A stretch of 5,443 bases of DNA from Bacteroidales bacterium (GTDB lineage: Bacteria > Bacteroidota > Bacteroidia > Bacteroidales > JAADGE01). Below the pieces are notes generated by a model that was not told the DNA's origin, did no database searches, and was given only the letters and a program-made list of their open reading frames with translations. Position numbers and translations under genes: made by a program. The stretch is from positions 1-5,443 of the forward strand of contig JAOZMN010000224.1 in NCBI GenBank assembly GCA_029934265.1, in the 5' to 3' direction. The first letter of the stretch is position 1. Every line of letters begins with the position of its first letter. Below are positions 1-5,443 of this stretch, piece by piece.

Positions 1-54
1 AGAATTTCAATTTGGTATCATTCGCAGTATATATTGGAATTAAAACAATTTTAC

Positions 55-1500
55 ATGAAAAAAAATTATACCGATGCTTTAGAGCATTCTATATTTAAAA
101 AAGTTTCAAAAGTATTGAAACAAGAAAATAAACAAGCCTTTGTAATAGGTGGTTTTGTTCGAGATGCAATATTAAACAGAGCTTCAAAAGATATTGACAT
201 TGTTGTTCTCGGTAGCGGAATTGAACTTGCTGAAAAAGTTGCTGCTTTCGTAAAAAATGCTTCTAAAATATCAATATTCAAACGTTTCGGTACGGCAATG
301 TTCAAAGCCGGCGATACGGAAATTGAATTTGTCGGAGCAAGAAAAGAATCCTATACTCCGGATTCTCGAAATCCTTTTGTGGAAGAGGGAACTTTGGAAG
401 ACGACCAAAACAGAAGAGATTTCACTATTAATGCTATGGCTATCAGTCTTTGTCCCGATAATTACGGAGAACTTATCGACCCTTTCGAGGGAATTAACGA
501 TATTGAAAATCTCACAATTCGTACTCCGCTTAACCCCGATATTACTTTTTCAGACGACCCGTTAAGAATGATGCGTGCCGTAAGATTTGCATCGCAACTC
601 GGCTTTGAAATAGATGACAATACTTTTGAAGCTATTACTCGAAATAAAGAACGCATAAAAATTATTTCTTCCGAAAGAATAGCCGACGAATTGAATAAAA
701 TTATTCTCTCGCCCGTGCCGTCTATCGGTTTTATGCTTTTAGACGCTTGTGGGATTCTTGAAATTATTTTTCCCGAATTTTGCAAGTTAAAAGGTGTCGA
801 TGAATATCTGAATCAGCGTCATAAAGATAATTTCCATCATACGCTTAAAGTTTTAGATAATATTTCTCTAAAAACCAATGACTTATGGCTTCGCTGGGCA
901 GCTGTTCTACACGACATAGGGAAACCGAAAACAAAAAAAATCATTAACGGGAAATGGACTTTTCACGGACATGAATTTGTAGGCTTTAAAATGGTGCCGA
1001 ATATTTTCAGAAGAATGAGTTTGCCACTTAACGAAAAAATGAAATATACGGCAAATCTTGTGAAATTACACTTACGCCCTATTTCTCTTGTCGATGACGG
1101 CGTAAGTGACTCTGCCGTTCGTCGATTACTTTTCGATGCCGGTAACGATATTGATGATTTGATGACTCTCTGCGAAGCCGATATTACTTCAAAAATAGAA
1201 GAGAAAGTTAAGAAATATCTGAATAATTTTAAGACTGTTCGCATTAAACTTGCCGAACTTAAAGAAAAAGATGATTTAAGAAATTTCCAAGCTCCGATTT
1301 CAGGAAAAATTATTATGGAAACCTTTAATTTGTCTCCCGGAAGAGAAGTCGGCATTATTAAAAATAAAATTAAAAATTCTGTTATTGACGGTATTATAAA
1401 AAATTCATATGAAGCGGCTTATGAATTAATGATTGAAGAAGCCGACAAATTAGGCATTAAGGTCTTCGACCTATCTAATGAAGTAAAACCGGATTTATAA
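55..1500 (+). CDS. cca: CCA-adding tRNA nucleotidyltransferase with HD domain
   Basis: The product (481 aa) adds or repairs the 3'-terminal CCA of tRNAs using CTP and ATP in the cytoplasm. It shows the class II nucleotidyltransferase signature in order: GGFVRD at about residues 32-37, the metal-binding pair DID at 46-48, a further acidic residue in EIEFVGARKE near 89-98, RRDFTINA at 120-127 (nucleotide-selection region), and DDPLRMMRAVRFA at 167-179. A C-terminal HD domain follows, with histidines near 261-262, HD at 286-287 (VLHDIGKPK) and FHGHE at 303-307. The fused HD domain suggests an additional phosphohydrolase activity, known in some family members but not shown here. ATG at 55 was chosen over an in-frame TTG at 34 because it lies a normal distance before the GGxVRD motif and follows an AT-rich leader. 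Some family members only add A or only add CC; the fused architecture and single-copy look favour the full enzyme, but specificity cannot be read with certainty. No convincing terminator follows it. Confidence 0.95.
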   Translation: MKKNYTDALEHSIFKKVSKVLKQENKQAFVIGGFVRDAILNRASKDIDIVVLGSGIELAEKVAAFVKNASKISIFKRFGTAMFKAGDTEIEFVGARKESYTPDSRNPFVEEGTLEDDQNRRDFTINAMAISLCPDNYGELIDPFEGINDIENLTIRTPLNPDITFSDDPLRMMRAVRFASQLGFEIDDNTFEAITRNKERIKIISSERIADELNKIILSPVPSIGFMLLDACGILEIIFPEFCKLKGVDEYLNQRHKDNFHHTLKVLDNISLKTNDLWLRWAAVLHDIGKPKTKKIINGKWTFHGHEFVGFKMVPNIFRRMSLPLNEKMKYTANLVKLHLRPISLVDDGVSDSAVRRLLFDAGNDIDDLMTLCEADITSKIEEKVKKYLNNFKTVRIKLAELKEKDDLRNFQAPISGKIIMETFNLSPGREVGIIKNKIKNSVIDGIIKNSYEAAYELMIEEADKLGIKVFDLSNEVKPDL

Positions 1501-1573
1501 TGTACTGACAGTATGATTATTGTACAATGGTACTTACAAAACAGTAACAGGGAGGAAAGATTTTTTTTAAATC

Positions 1574-1610
1574 TGACATATATCATTGATTTTTAAAATA
1601 GAATATGTCA
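1574..1610. repeat. Inverted repeat upstream of the hemerythrin gene
   Basis: TGACATAT (1574-1581) and ATATGTCA (1603-1610) are perfect 8-base inverted copies separated by 21 bases. They lie 27 bases before the hemerythrin ATG. The stretch between them contains TATCATTG (1581-1588), which differs at one specified base from the Bacteroidota -7 consensus TAnnTTTG, but no good -33 TTTG is seen at the right distance. Immediately upstream is a second small palindrome, AGATTT-TTTTT-AAATCT (1558-1574). The pair could be an operator or a leader hairpin; in AT-rich DNA chance is also possible. Confidence 0.35.
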
Positions 1611-1636
1611 TCTTCGGAGAAAAATATATAGTATTT

Positions 1637-2026
1637 ATGGAAACAAATTATACAAAAACCGGTATCCGAGTTATTGATGAACATCACAACAAATTGCTTA
1701 GTGTAATTACTTCCTTATCGGATATTATTAATAAAAAAAATTGTAAAGTTGAACTTTTTGAAGTTTTTCAGAAACTTGTTCTTTATGCCGAAAATTATTT
1801 TGTGGAAGAAGAATACTTGATGCAACAAAATTCTTATAAAAATTTCTCAAAACATAAAATTGAACACAATAAATTTATTGCAAAACTTATCAACTTACAG
1901 GCAAATCTCAATAATAATAAAAATTCTTGTGTCGAATTACATGAATTTCTTGTTCGGTGGTACGAAAAACATATTGTTGAATATGATAACAATACAGTTG
2001 AATTTCTAAAATCAAAAATTAAATAA
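1637..2026 (+). CDS. Bacteriohemerythrin-like di-iron protein with one altered ligand
   Basis: This 129-residue protein has the length and order of motifs of a single-domain bacteriohemerythrin, a four-helix cytoplasmic protein that binds O2 at a non-haem di-iron site. The expected ligands can be placed by spacing: H17 in IDEHH, E58 in FVEEEYLM, H73 and H77 in KHKIEH, and H112 and D117 in KHIVEYD. The usual second histidine (the H of the HFxxEE motif) is instead Y54, encoded by TAT at 1796-1798, so six of seven ligands are present. The N-terminal TGIRVIDEHH matches the family start region. ATG at 1637 was preferred to an in-frame TTG at 1586, which would add 17 residues not expected in this family. 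Its stop overlaps that of the convergent mqnD by 8 bases. Likely roles in the family are oxygen storage, sensing or delivery; none is indicated specifically here. It has no attached signalling domain. Confidence 0.88.
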   Translation: METNYTKTGIRVIDEHHNKLLSVITSLSDIINKKNCKVELFEVFQKLVLYAENYFVEEEYLMQQNSYKNFSKHKIEHNKFIAKLINLQANLNNNKNSCVELHEFLVRWYEKHIVEYDNNTVEFLKSKIK

Positions 2027-2822
2027 GTGCGTTTACTGCTTCAGCTTTTTCAAAAAGATATTTAATTGCTTTTTTGCCTAATTCGTTCATTTCAACAGTT
2101 TGCTCATTTACATATAATTCGATATGTTTTTTCATTACATTATCGTCTATCTCTTGAGCGTGTTTTTTCATGTATTTAATTGCAGAGTCAGGATTTAAGT
2201 TTGCATATTCGATACTTTCTTTAATAATATTATCAATCTTTTGAGCTGTATCTTTTCCGTATTTTTTGTTTATTGCAATTCCGCCAAGCGGAAGTGGTAA
2301 TGAGCAAGAATTATCCCAAAATTCACCCAAATCAATTATTTTTTTCAATCCTTTATTTTCGTACGTAAACCTTGATTCATGAATTATTAATCCTGCGTCA
2401 ATTTCACCGGAAAGAAGTGCATTTTCAATGTCCGAAAATAAATATTCCTTTTTATTTTTTGCTTCCGGGAAAGCAATATTCAAAAGCAAATTGGCAGTTG
2501 TATATTTTCCCGGAATACCGATTTTTAAATTCCTAAGCTCATCTTTACTTATTTTACGTTTACTTATCAGAAGAGGACCGTTTCTGAACCCCAAAGCACT
2601 GCCGGAATTTAATAAATCATAATTATTCCGGACATGAAAAAAAGCGTTTATACTTAATTTTGTAACATCTATTTCGCCTTTAAATGCTAATTTATTAAGC
2701 TCTTCGACATCGGCAAGTATAACATCAAATTCTATTCCGTGCGTATTTATTTTTCCGTTTACGGCAGCATCAAAAATATATGTGTCGTTCGGACAAGTGG
2801 AAAATCCTAAAGTCAATTTCAT
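2019..2822 (-). CDS. mqnD: 1,4-dihydroxy-6-naphthoate synthase (menaquinone, futalosine pathway)
   Basis: MqnD converts cyclic dehypoxanthine futalosine to 1,4-dihydroxy-6-naphthoate in the futalosine route to menaquinone, in the cytoplasm. The 267-residue product has the two-lobed periplasmic-binding-protein-like fold sequence pattern of the MqnA/MqnD family, without a signal peptide. Diagnostic stretches are STCPNDT at 8-14, GSALGFRNGPLL at 74-85, IPGKYTTA at 103-110, GLIIHESRFTY at 144-154 and LPLPLGG at 175-181. H148 in the HESRFTY motif corresponds to the histidine proposed as the catalytic base in the Thermus enzyme. The STCPNDT start and HESR motif favour MqnD over its relative MqnA (chorismate dehydratase). 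The ATG at 2822 lies directly before the first beta strand. The other mqn genes are not in this window, so they must lie elsewhere if the pathway is complete. The 3' end overlaps the hemerythrin gene on the opposite strand. Confidence 0.93.
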   Translation of the reverse strand: MKLTLGFSTCPNDTYIFDAAVNGKINTHGIEFDVILADVEELNKLAFKGEIDVTKLSINAFFHVRNNYDLLNSGSALGFRNGPLLISKRKISKDELRNLKIGIPGKYTTANLLLNIAFPEAKNKKEYLFSDIENALLSGEIDAGLIIHESRFTYENKGLKKIIDLGEFWDNSCSLPLPLGGIAINKKYGKDTAQKIDNIIKESIEYANLNPDSAIKYMKKHAQEIDDNVMKKHIELYVNEQTVEMNELGKKAIKYLFEKAEAVNALI

Positions 2823-2857
2823 AAAAATGTCAGTTATACATTAATATTTGATATTCT

Positions 2858-2889
2858 GAAATTTATTAATTTTCAAAATATTACACGAA
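2858..2889 (-). promoter_or_regulatory. Weak candidate promoter for mqnD
   Basis: Read on the minus strand, TTCG (2886-2889) is followed after 20 bases by TAAATTTC (2858-2865). This resembles the Bacteroidota sigma factor pattern TTTG - about 19-21 bases - TAnnTTTG, with one mismatch in each element. Transcription would begin near 2851, giving a leader of about 30 bases. AT-rich DNA produces such matches often, so this is only a candidate. Confidence 0.25.
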
Positions 2890-2955
2890 TCTAAAATCTA
2901 AGTTTTATACCGTTTGATAATGATAATGTAAAAGTGTAAAATTTTCATGAAAAAT

Positions 2956-2998
2956 AAAAAAAAACCTCTCAAAATTTCAATTCTGAAAGGTTTTTTTT
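2956..2998 (-). terminator. Rho-independent terminator, symmetrical A and T runs
   Basis: CCTCTCA (2965-2971) pairs with TGAAAGG (2984-2990) with a single C-A mismatch, around a 12-base loop. The stem is flanked by nine A on the left (2956-2964) and eight T on the right (2991-2998), which extend the stem and give a U-tract in either direction. It lies 25 bases after the stop of the minus-strand T9SS fragment and ends transcription of that gene before it reaches mqnD. No plus-strand gene reads into it, so the minus orientation is assigned from context. Confidence 0.8.
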
Positions 2999-3022
2999 AC
3001 TAATCAATAGGTTTCAAACAAT

Positions 3023-3565
3023 TTATTCCACAAATACTTTCTGCTCATAAATTCCCTTGTCCGTAATAACTTTAACGATATAATTTCCTGATGCAAATCT
3101 GCTCATTGGGATAGTTGTATTGTCGCTTGTCAAAAGTTTGGAGACAATTTTTCTGCCGAGAACATCTTGAATTGTTACGTAAACTTTTTCCGATTTTACG
3201 GATATTAATTTTATTGTAATATCATCTTTGTAAGAGAAAATTTCAACGTTTTCTTTCGTGATTTCAGAAATTTCGGAAATAATTTCTTCTTTTTCCTCTT
3301 CAATTTGGGTTTCTTTTTTGAAGATGATGTAAAAACGGTCGGTATATTTACCCTGTTTAAGTTTTACGGTATAATCGGACGTTTTATTGAAATCGGTACG
3401 TTTATTTCTTTCTTTATCAATCAAATAAGCATCTACACTTTCATCAAAATTAAATTCTTGAAGCTCAAAAGTATATTTTGCTTCTTGATAAATTCTCAAA
3501 TTAAGAGGAATTATCAAATTGTCGGTAATTTCCGAAAGAGTATTTATTGCCTGTCTATTTATTAT
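3023..3565 (-). pseudogene. Orphan C-terminal end of a T9SS-secreted surface protein
   Basis: An open frame of 180 codons ends in a type A T9SS sorting domain (the Por secretion tail family): about residues 90-164 counted from the TTG at 3517, with IQDVLGRKI, SGNYIVKV and a final TDKGIYEQKVFVE. This tail directs export through the outer membrane and attachment to the cell surface. Before it lies LIIPLNLRIYQEAKYTFEL and YTDRFYIIFKK, a beta-rich module I recall directly preceding the sorting domain in very large T9SS proteins. The family-like sequence continues upstream of the TTG (INTLSEITDN) to an in-frame TAA at 3566-3568. There is no ATG near the start, no signal peptide and no passenger domain, and I found no continuation in other frames upstream. 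I infer a 5'-truncated gene remnant. The terminator after it is intact. A short expressed protein from TTG 3517 is possible but would not be exported without a signal peptide. Confidence 0.8.
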
Positions 3566-3630
3566 TTAAAATTAACACTGTTCGTATTAAAATAATTTTT
3601 ATTGTAAGAAATATAGACAGAGGTATAAAT
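3542..3630. repeat. Imperfect inverted repeat at the break point of the T9SS fragment
   Basis: ATTTAT-tgc-CTGTCTAT (3542-3558) and ATAGACAG-aggt-ATAAAT (3613-3630) are inverted copies: 8 perfect bases next to 6 perfect bases, with unmatched inner spacers of 3 and 4 bases. They are 54 bases apart. The left arm overlaps the first codons of the T9SS fragment, near where its resemblance to the family stops. No target duplication is visible outside the arms and there is no room for a transposase. It may be a recombination scar, a miniature element or chance. Confidence 0.45.
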
Positions 3631-3633
3631 GGT

Positions 3634-3717
3634 ATGATATATAACTACCGAGTTCCAAGTAATGATTCAGCTGAAGGGATATATGTCCTCAAAATAGATT
3701 TTTTGAGATACAATTAA
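3634..3717 (+). pseudogene. Possible remnant of a second T9SS sorting-domain tail
   Basis: From ATG 3634 the plus strand reads 27 codons to TAA at 3715-3717, including YRVPSNDSAEGIYVLKI. The pattern P-x-x-x-S-A-x-GIYVLKI resembles the last strands of type A T9SS sorting domains, where (K/E)GIYxxKI near the C terminus is typical. The frame stays open some distance upstream but without recognisable family sequence. It is too short to be a working domain and no known gene start is seen. The resemblance rests on about ten residues, so chance cannot be excluded. Confidence 0.22.
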
Positions 3718-3738
3718 ATTAATGTATTAAAATAAGAG

Positions 3739-3763
3739 ATATATCCGATATTTCGGAATATAT
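3739..3763. repeat. Hairpin-forming inverted repeat before prfA
   Basis: ATATATCCGA (3739-3748) and TCGGAATATAT (3753-3763) are inverted copies with one extra base in the right arm and a 4-base loop TATT. The right arm ends 23 bases before the prfA ATG, just upstream of the candidate -7 element. It could be an operator or, if transcription starts upstream, a leader hairpin. Confidence 0.4.
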
Positions 3764-3766
3764 TTA

Positions 3767-3774
3767 TAATTTTG
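3767..3774 (+). promoter_or_regulatory. prfA: Candidate -7 promoter element for prfA
   Basis: TAATTTTG matches the Bacteroidota -7 consensus TAnnTTTG exactly. A matching -33 TTTG is not present at the usual 19-21 base distance; that position is occupied by the inverted repeat. Transcription from here would begin only about six bases before the ATG, giving an almost leaderless message, so an upstream promoter is also possible. Confidence 0.3.
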
Positions 3775-3786
3775 TAAAAAAAAAAT

Positions 3787-4869
3787 ATGGGTAATATAAT
3801 TTTAGAAAAATTAGAAGGAGTAAATAAAAGATTTAATGACGTTGCCGTCTTAATAACTCAGCCGGATATTGTTTCCGACATGAAACGCTACGTTAAATTA
3901 AATAAAGAATATAAAAGTCTAGAGCCTATTATCAAAGCATATCTTACTTATAAAGAAGTTCTTGATAATATTGATTATACAAAACAGGTTTTGTCGGAAG
4001 AAAAAGACCCCGAAATGCGGGAAATGGCAAAAGGTGAATTGGACGAACTTGTAAATTCAGTTCCCGGCATGGAAGATGAAATTAAAATTCTCTTACTTCC
4101 GCAAGACCCTGAAGATGAGAAGAACGCAATAGTTGAAATTCGTGCCGGTGCCGGAGGAGACGAGGCGAGTATTTTTGCCGGCGATTTACTTCGTATGTAC
4201 ATGAAATTTTGCGAATCCAGAAAATGGAAAATTTCATTGACAACAAGTACAGAAGGAACTATGGGCGGTTACAAAGAAATTGTATTTGAAATTTCGGGTA
4301 AAGATGTTTACGGAATTATGAAATATGAATCCGGAGTACACAGGGTACAAAGAGTACCCAAAACTGAAACACAAGGTCGTGTCCATACATCGGCGGCAAC
4401 AGTTGCTATACTTCCGGAAGCCGGCGATTTTGAAGTGGAACTGAAACCGGAAGATATTCGTAAAGATACTTATTGCTCGTCCGGTCCGGGAGGACAATCA
4501 GTAAATACCACTTATTCGGCTATCAGGCTTACGCACGCTCCTACCGGAATAGTAGTAACTTGTCAAGACCAAAAATCACAAATTAAAAACTTGGACAAGG
4601 CTATGAAAGAGCTGAAAACTCGTCTTTATAACATTGAATATCAAAAATATCTTGATGAAATTTCATCAAAAAGAAAAACAATGGTGTCAAGTGGCGACCG
4701 CTCTGCTAAAATTCGTACTTATAACTATCCGCAAGGTCGTGTTACCGACCACCGTATTAACTTGACAATGTATAATTTACCTGCAATTATGGACGGTGAT
4801 ATTATTGAACTAATCGAAAAATTACAAATTGCCGAAAATGCTGAAAGACTTAAAGAAACAGGTATCTAA
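3787..4869 (+). CDS. prfA: Peptide chain release factor 1
   Basis: RF1 recognises UAA and UAG in the ribosomal A site and triggers hydrolysis of the finished peptide from tRNA. The 360-residue product equals the E. coli RF1 in length. The stop-codon reading tripeptide is PKT at 191-193 (the PxT form of RF1; RF2 would have SPF), inside RVPKTETQGRVHTSAATVA. The catalytic GGQ is at 235-237 in CSSGPGGQSVNTTYSA; its glutamine is the residue normally methylated by PrmC. An acidic GAGGDEASIF block at 121-130 marks the start of the conserved core, after an N-terminal helical domain (1 to about 100). The ATG at 3787 follows a run of ten A-rich bases with no Shine-Dalgarno site, usual for this phylum. 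No terminator is seen after it, so read-through into the gene at 4929 is possible. No frameshift is present; the programmed frameshift known from RF2 genes does not apply. Confidence 0.97.
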   Translation: MGNIILEKLEGVNKRFNDVAVLITQPDIVSDMKRYVKLNKEYKSLEPIIKAYLTYKEVLDNIDYTKQVLSEEKDPEMREMAKGELDELVNSVPGMEDEIKILLLPQDPEDEKNAIVEIRAGAGGDEASIFAGDLLRMYMKFCESRKWKISLTTSTEGTMGGYKEIVFEISGKDVYGIMKYESGVHRVQRVPKTETQGRVHTSAATVAILPEAGDFEVELKPEDIRKDTYCSSGPGGQSVNTTYSAIRLTHAPTGIVVTCQDQKSQIKNLDKAMKELKTRLYNIEYQKYLDEISSKRKTMVSSGDRSAKIRTYNYPQGRVTDHRINLTMYNLPAIMDGDIIELIEKLQIAENAERLKETGI

Positions 4870-4928
4870 ATTAAATTTTGAAGTTGGGACGTTTTGAAGA
4901 AAAAACTTTTCCGATAATAATAGAATAA

Positions 4929-5443
4929 ATGAAAAAAACAGGTATATTTTTAATATTAATATTGATATTTTTCCACGCAAATTCTCAAAGTTCAGAAGAA
5001 TTTAAAGTTAATTTTTTTTCCGGTAACGAAAAAGCAGGAGATTTTTATTTATCCGAAATTTTTGAAGTAAATCAACCGCAAGAAATTCCTTTTACAGGAA
5101 TTTCCGGATATTGTTTAACGCAAGATGTTAAAAATAATCTGTTTTTCAGAATTTTAATATTAGGAACTTGGTCTGAATGGTTTGAATTGACAAATGATAA
5201 AGAAGATTATATTGAAAATCGGACCGTTTTTTTCGGTGATTTTATTCAAGAAAAATTTGAGAAAATACAATTCCGGTCAAATGTTTTGAAACAGGAAGAG
5301 TTTGTATTCAGATTATATTTTCCGCCTGTAAGTAAAAAAAAAGTCCGTGAAACAAATAGTTACGAAAAAGAGGTAAATTGCAATTGCCCGATGCCTCAAT
5401 TTTGTGACAGAAACTGCTGGGGACTTAACGCTCCAAGAGATTT
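4929..5443 (+). CDS. Secreted protein, N-terminal part; possible amidase-type cell-wall enzyme
   Basis: The frame stays open from ATG 4929 to the window edge (171 complete codons), so the C terminus is missing. Residues 1-19 form a signal peptide: KK, a hydrophobic core IFLILILIFF, then HANS before Q20, a Bacteroidota-like cleavage site. Residues 21 to about 140 look like a beta-rich domain that I do not recognise (FRILILGTWSEWFEL, FVFRLYFPPV). Then comes a cysteine-rich stretch, CNCPMPQFCDRNCWG, with cysteines at 151, 153, 159 and 163. A CxCPxPxxxxRxxW block like this commonly leads into the catalytic domain of secreted N-acetylmuramoyl-L-alanine amidases of the peptidoglycan-recognition type in Bacteroidota. 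The assignment rests on memory of that pattern; the zinc-binding histidines would lie beyond the window. It starts 59 bases after prfA with no obvious promoter or terminator between them, so co-transcription is possible. Confidence 0.8.
   Translation, partial: MKKTGIFLILILIFFHANSQSSEEFKVNFFSGNEKAGDFYLSEIFEVNQPQEIPFTGISGYCLTQDVKNNLFFRILILGTWSEWFELTNDKEDYIENRTVFFGDFIQEKFEKIQFRSNVLKQEEFVFRLYFPPVSKKKVRETNSYEKEVNCNCPMPQFCDRNCWGLNAPRD

Noticed and set aside
11..37. TTTG at 11-14 and TATATTGG at 30-37 as a promoter for cca
   Set aside because: The spacing is only 15 bases and the -7 match is imperfect, so it does not fit the Bacteroidota pattern well enough to annotate.
34..54. TTG start that would lengthen the CCA enzyme by seven residues
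   Set aside because: The ATG at 55 gives a normal N terminus for the family and a typical AT-rich leader; nothing favours the TTG.
1558..1574. AGATTT-TTTTT-AAATCT as a terminator of cca
   Set aside because: The stem is short and nearly all A-T and the T-run is inside the hairpin rather than after it.
2881..2955. TTACAC/GTGTAA inverted pair, GATAAT tandem and the 12-base palindrome TTTTCATGAAAA upstream of mqnD
   Set aside because: All are short, AT-rich and unconnected to a recognisable promoter; chance is sufficient.
3305..3595. Plus-strand open frame of 96 codons
   Set aside because: It is the shadow of the T9SS sorting-domain frame on the minus strand, with low-complexity Phe/Ile-rich translation.
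3559..3612. The segment between the inverted repeats as an invertible promoter
   Set aside because: It is only 54 bases, has no TAnnTTTG on either strand, and there is no intact gene start on either side for it to drive.
4876..4899. Direct repeat TTTTGAAG (4876-4883 and 4892-4899) after prfA
   Set aside because: Two 8-base copies of AT-rich sequence are not enough to call a regulatory site, and no -7 element follows at a suitable distance.

Overview
The window looks like an ordinary stretch of an AT-rich Bacteroidota chromosome. Three things support this: a type IX secretion (T9SS) sorting-domain tail at 3023-3565, signal peptides and A-rich leaders without clear Shine-Dalgarno sites, and a release factor 1 whose GGQ region resembles Bacteroidota homologues. 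The lineage call is an inference from these traits. The order cannot be fixed from this sequence, although a futalosine-pathway menaquinone gene narrows it somewhat.

Layout. 55-1500 (+) encodes a CCA-adding tRNA nucleotidyltransferase with a fused HD domain. 1637-2026 (+) encodes a small bacteriohemerythrin whose stop codon overlaps that of the convergent mqnD (2019-2822, -), a menaquinone-pathway enzyme. 2823-3022 is a gene-free spacer with a good Rho-independent terminator near its right end. 3023-3565 (-) is the orphan C-terminal end of a large T9SS-secreted protein; its start, signal peptide and main body are missing. 3569-3786 is a 218-base spacer with an imperfect inverted repeat at the break point of that fragment, a possible remnant of a second sorting-domain tail on the other strand, and a hairpin just before prfA. 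3787-4869 (+) is prfA. 4929-5443 (+) is the start of a secreted protein, cut by the window edge, which may be an amidase-type cell-wall enzyme. No gene-free stretch exceeds 300 bases if the T9SS fragment is counted.

The genes do not form one functional unit. Two serve core translation (tRNA 3'-end maturation, stop-codon reading), one makes menaquinone for respiration, and one is a probable di-iron oxygen-binding protein. The last belongs to the cell envelope. I see no defence system, CRISPR array, RNA gene or intact mobile element. The points most worth a second look are the replacement of a usual iron-ligand histidine by tyrosine in the hemerythrin, and the truncated T9SS gene with the inverted repeat at its break point.
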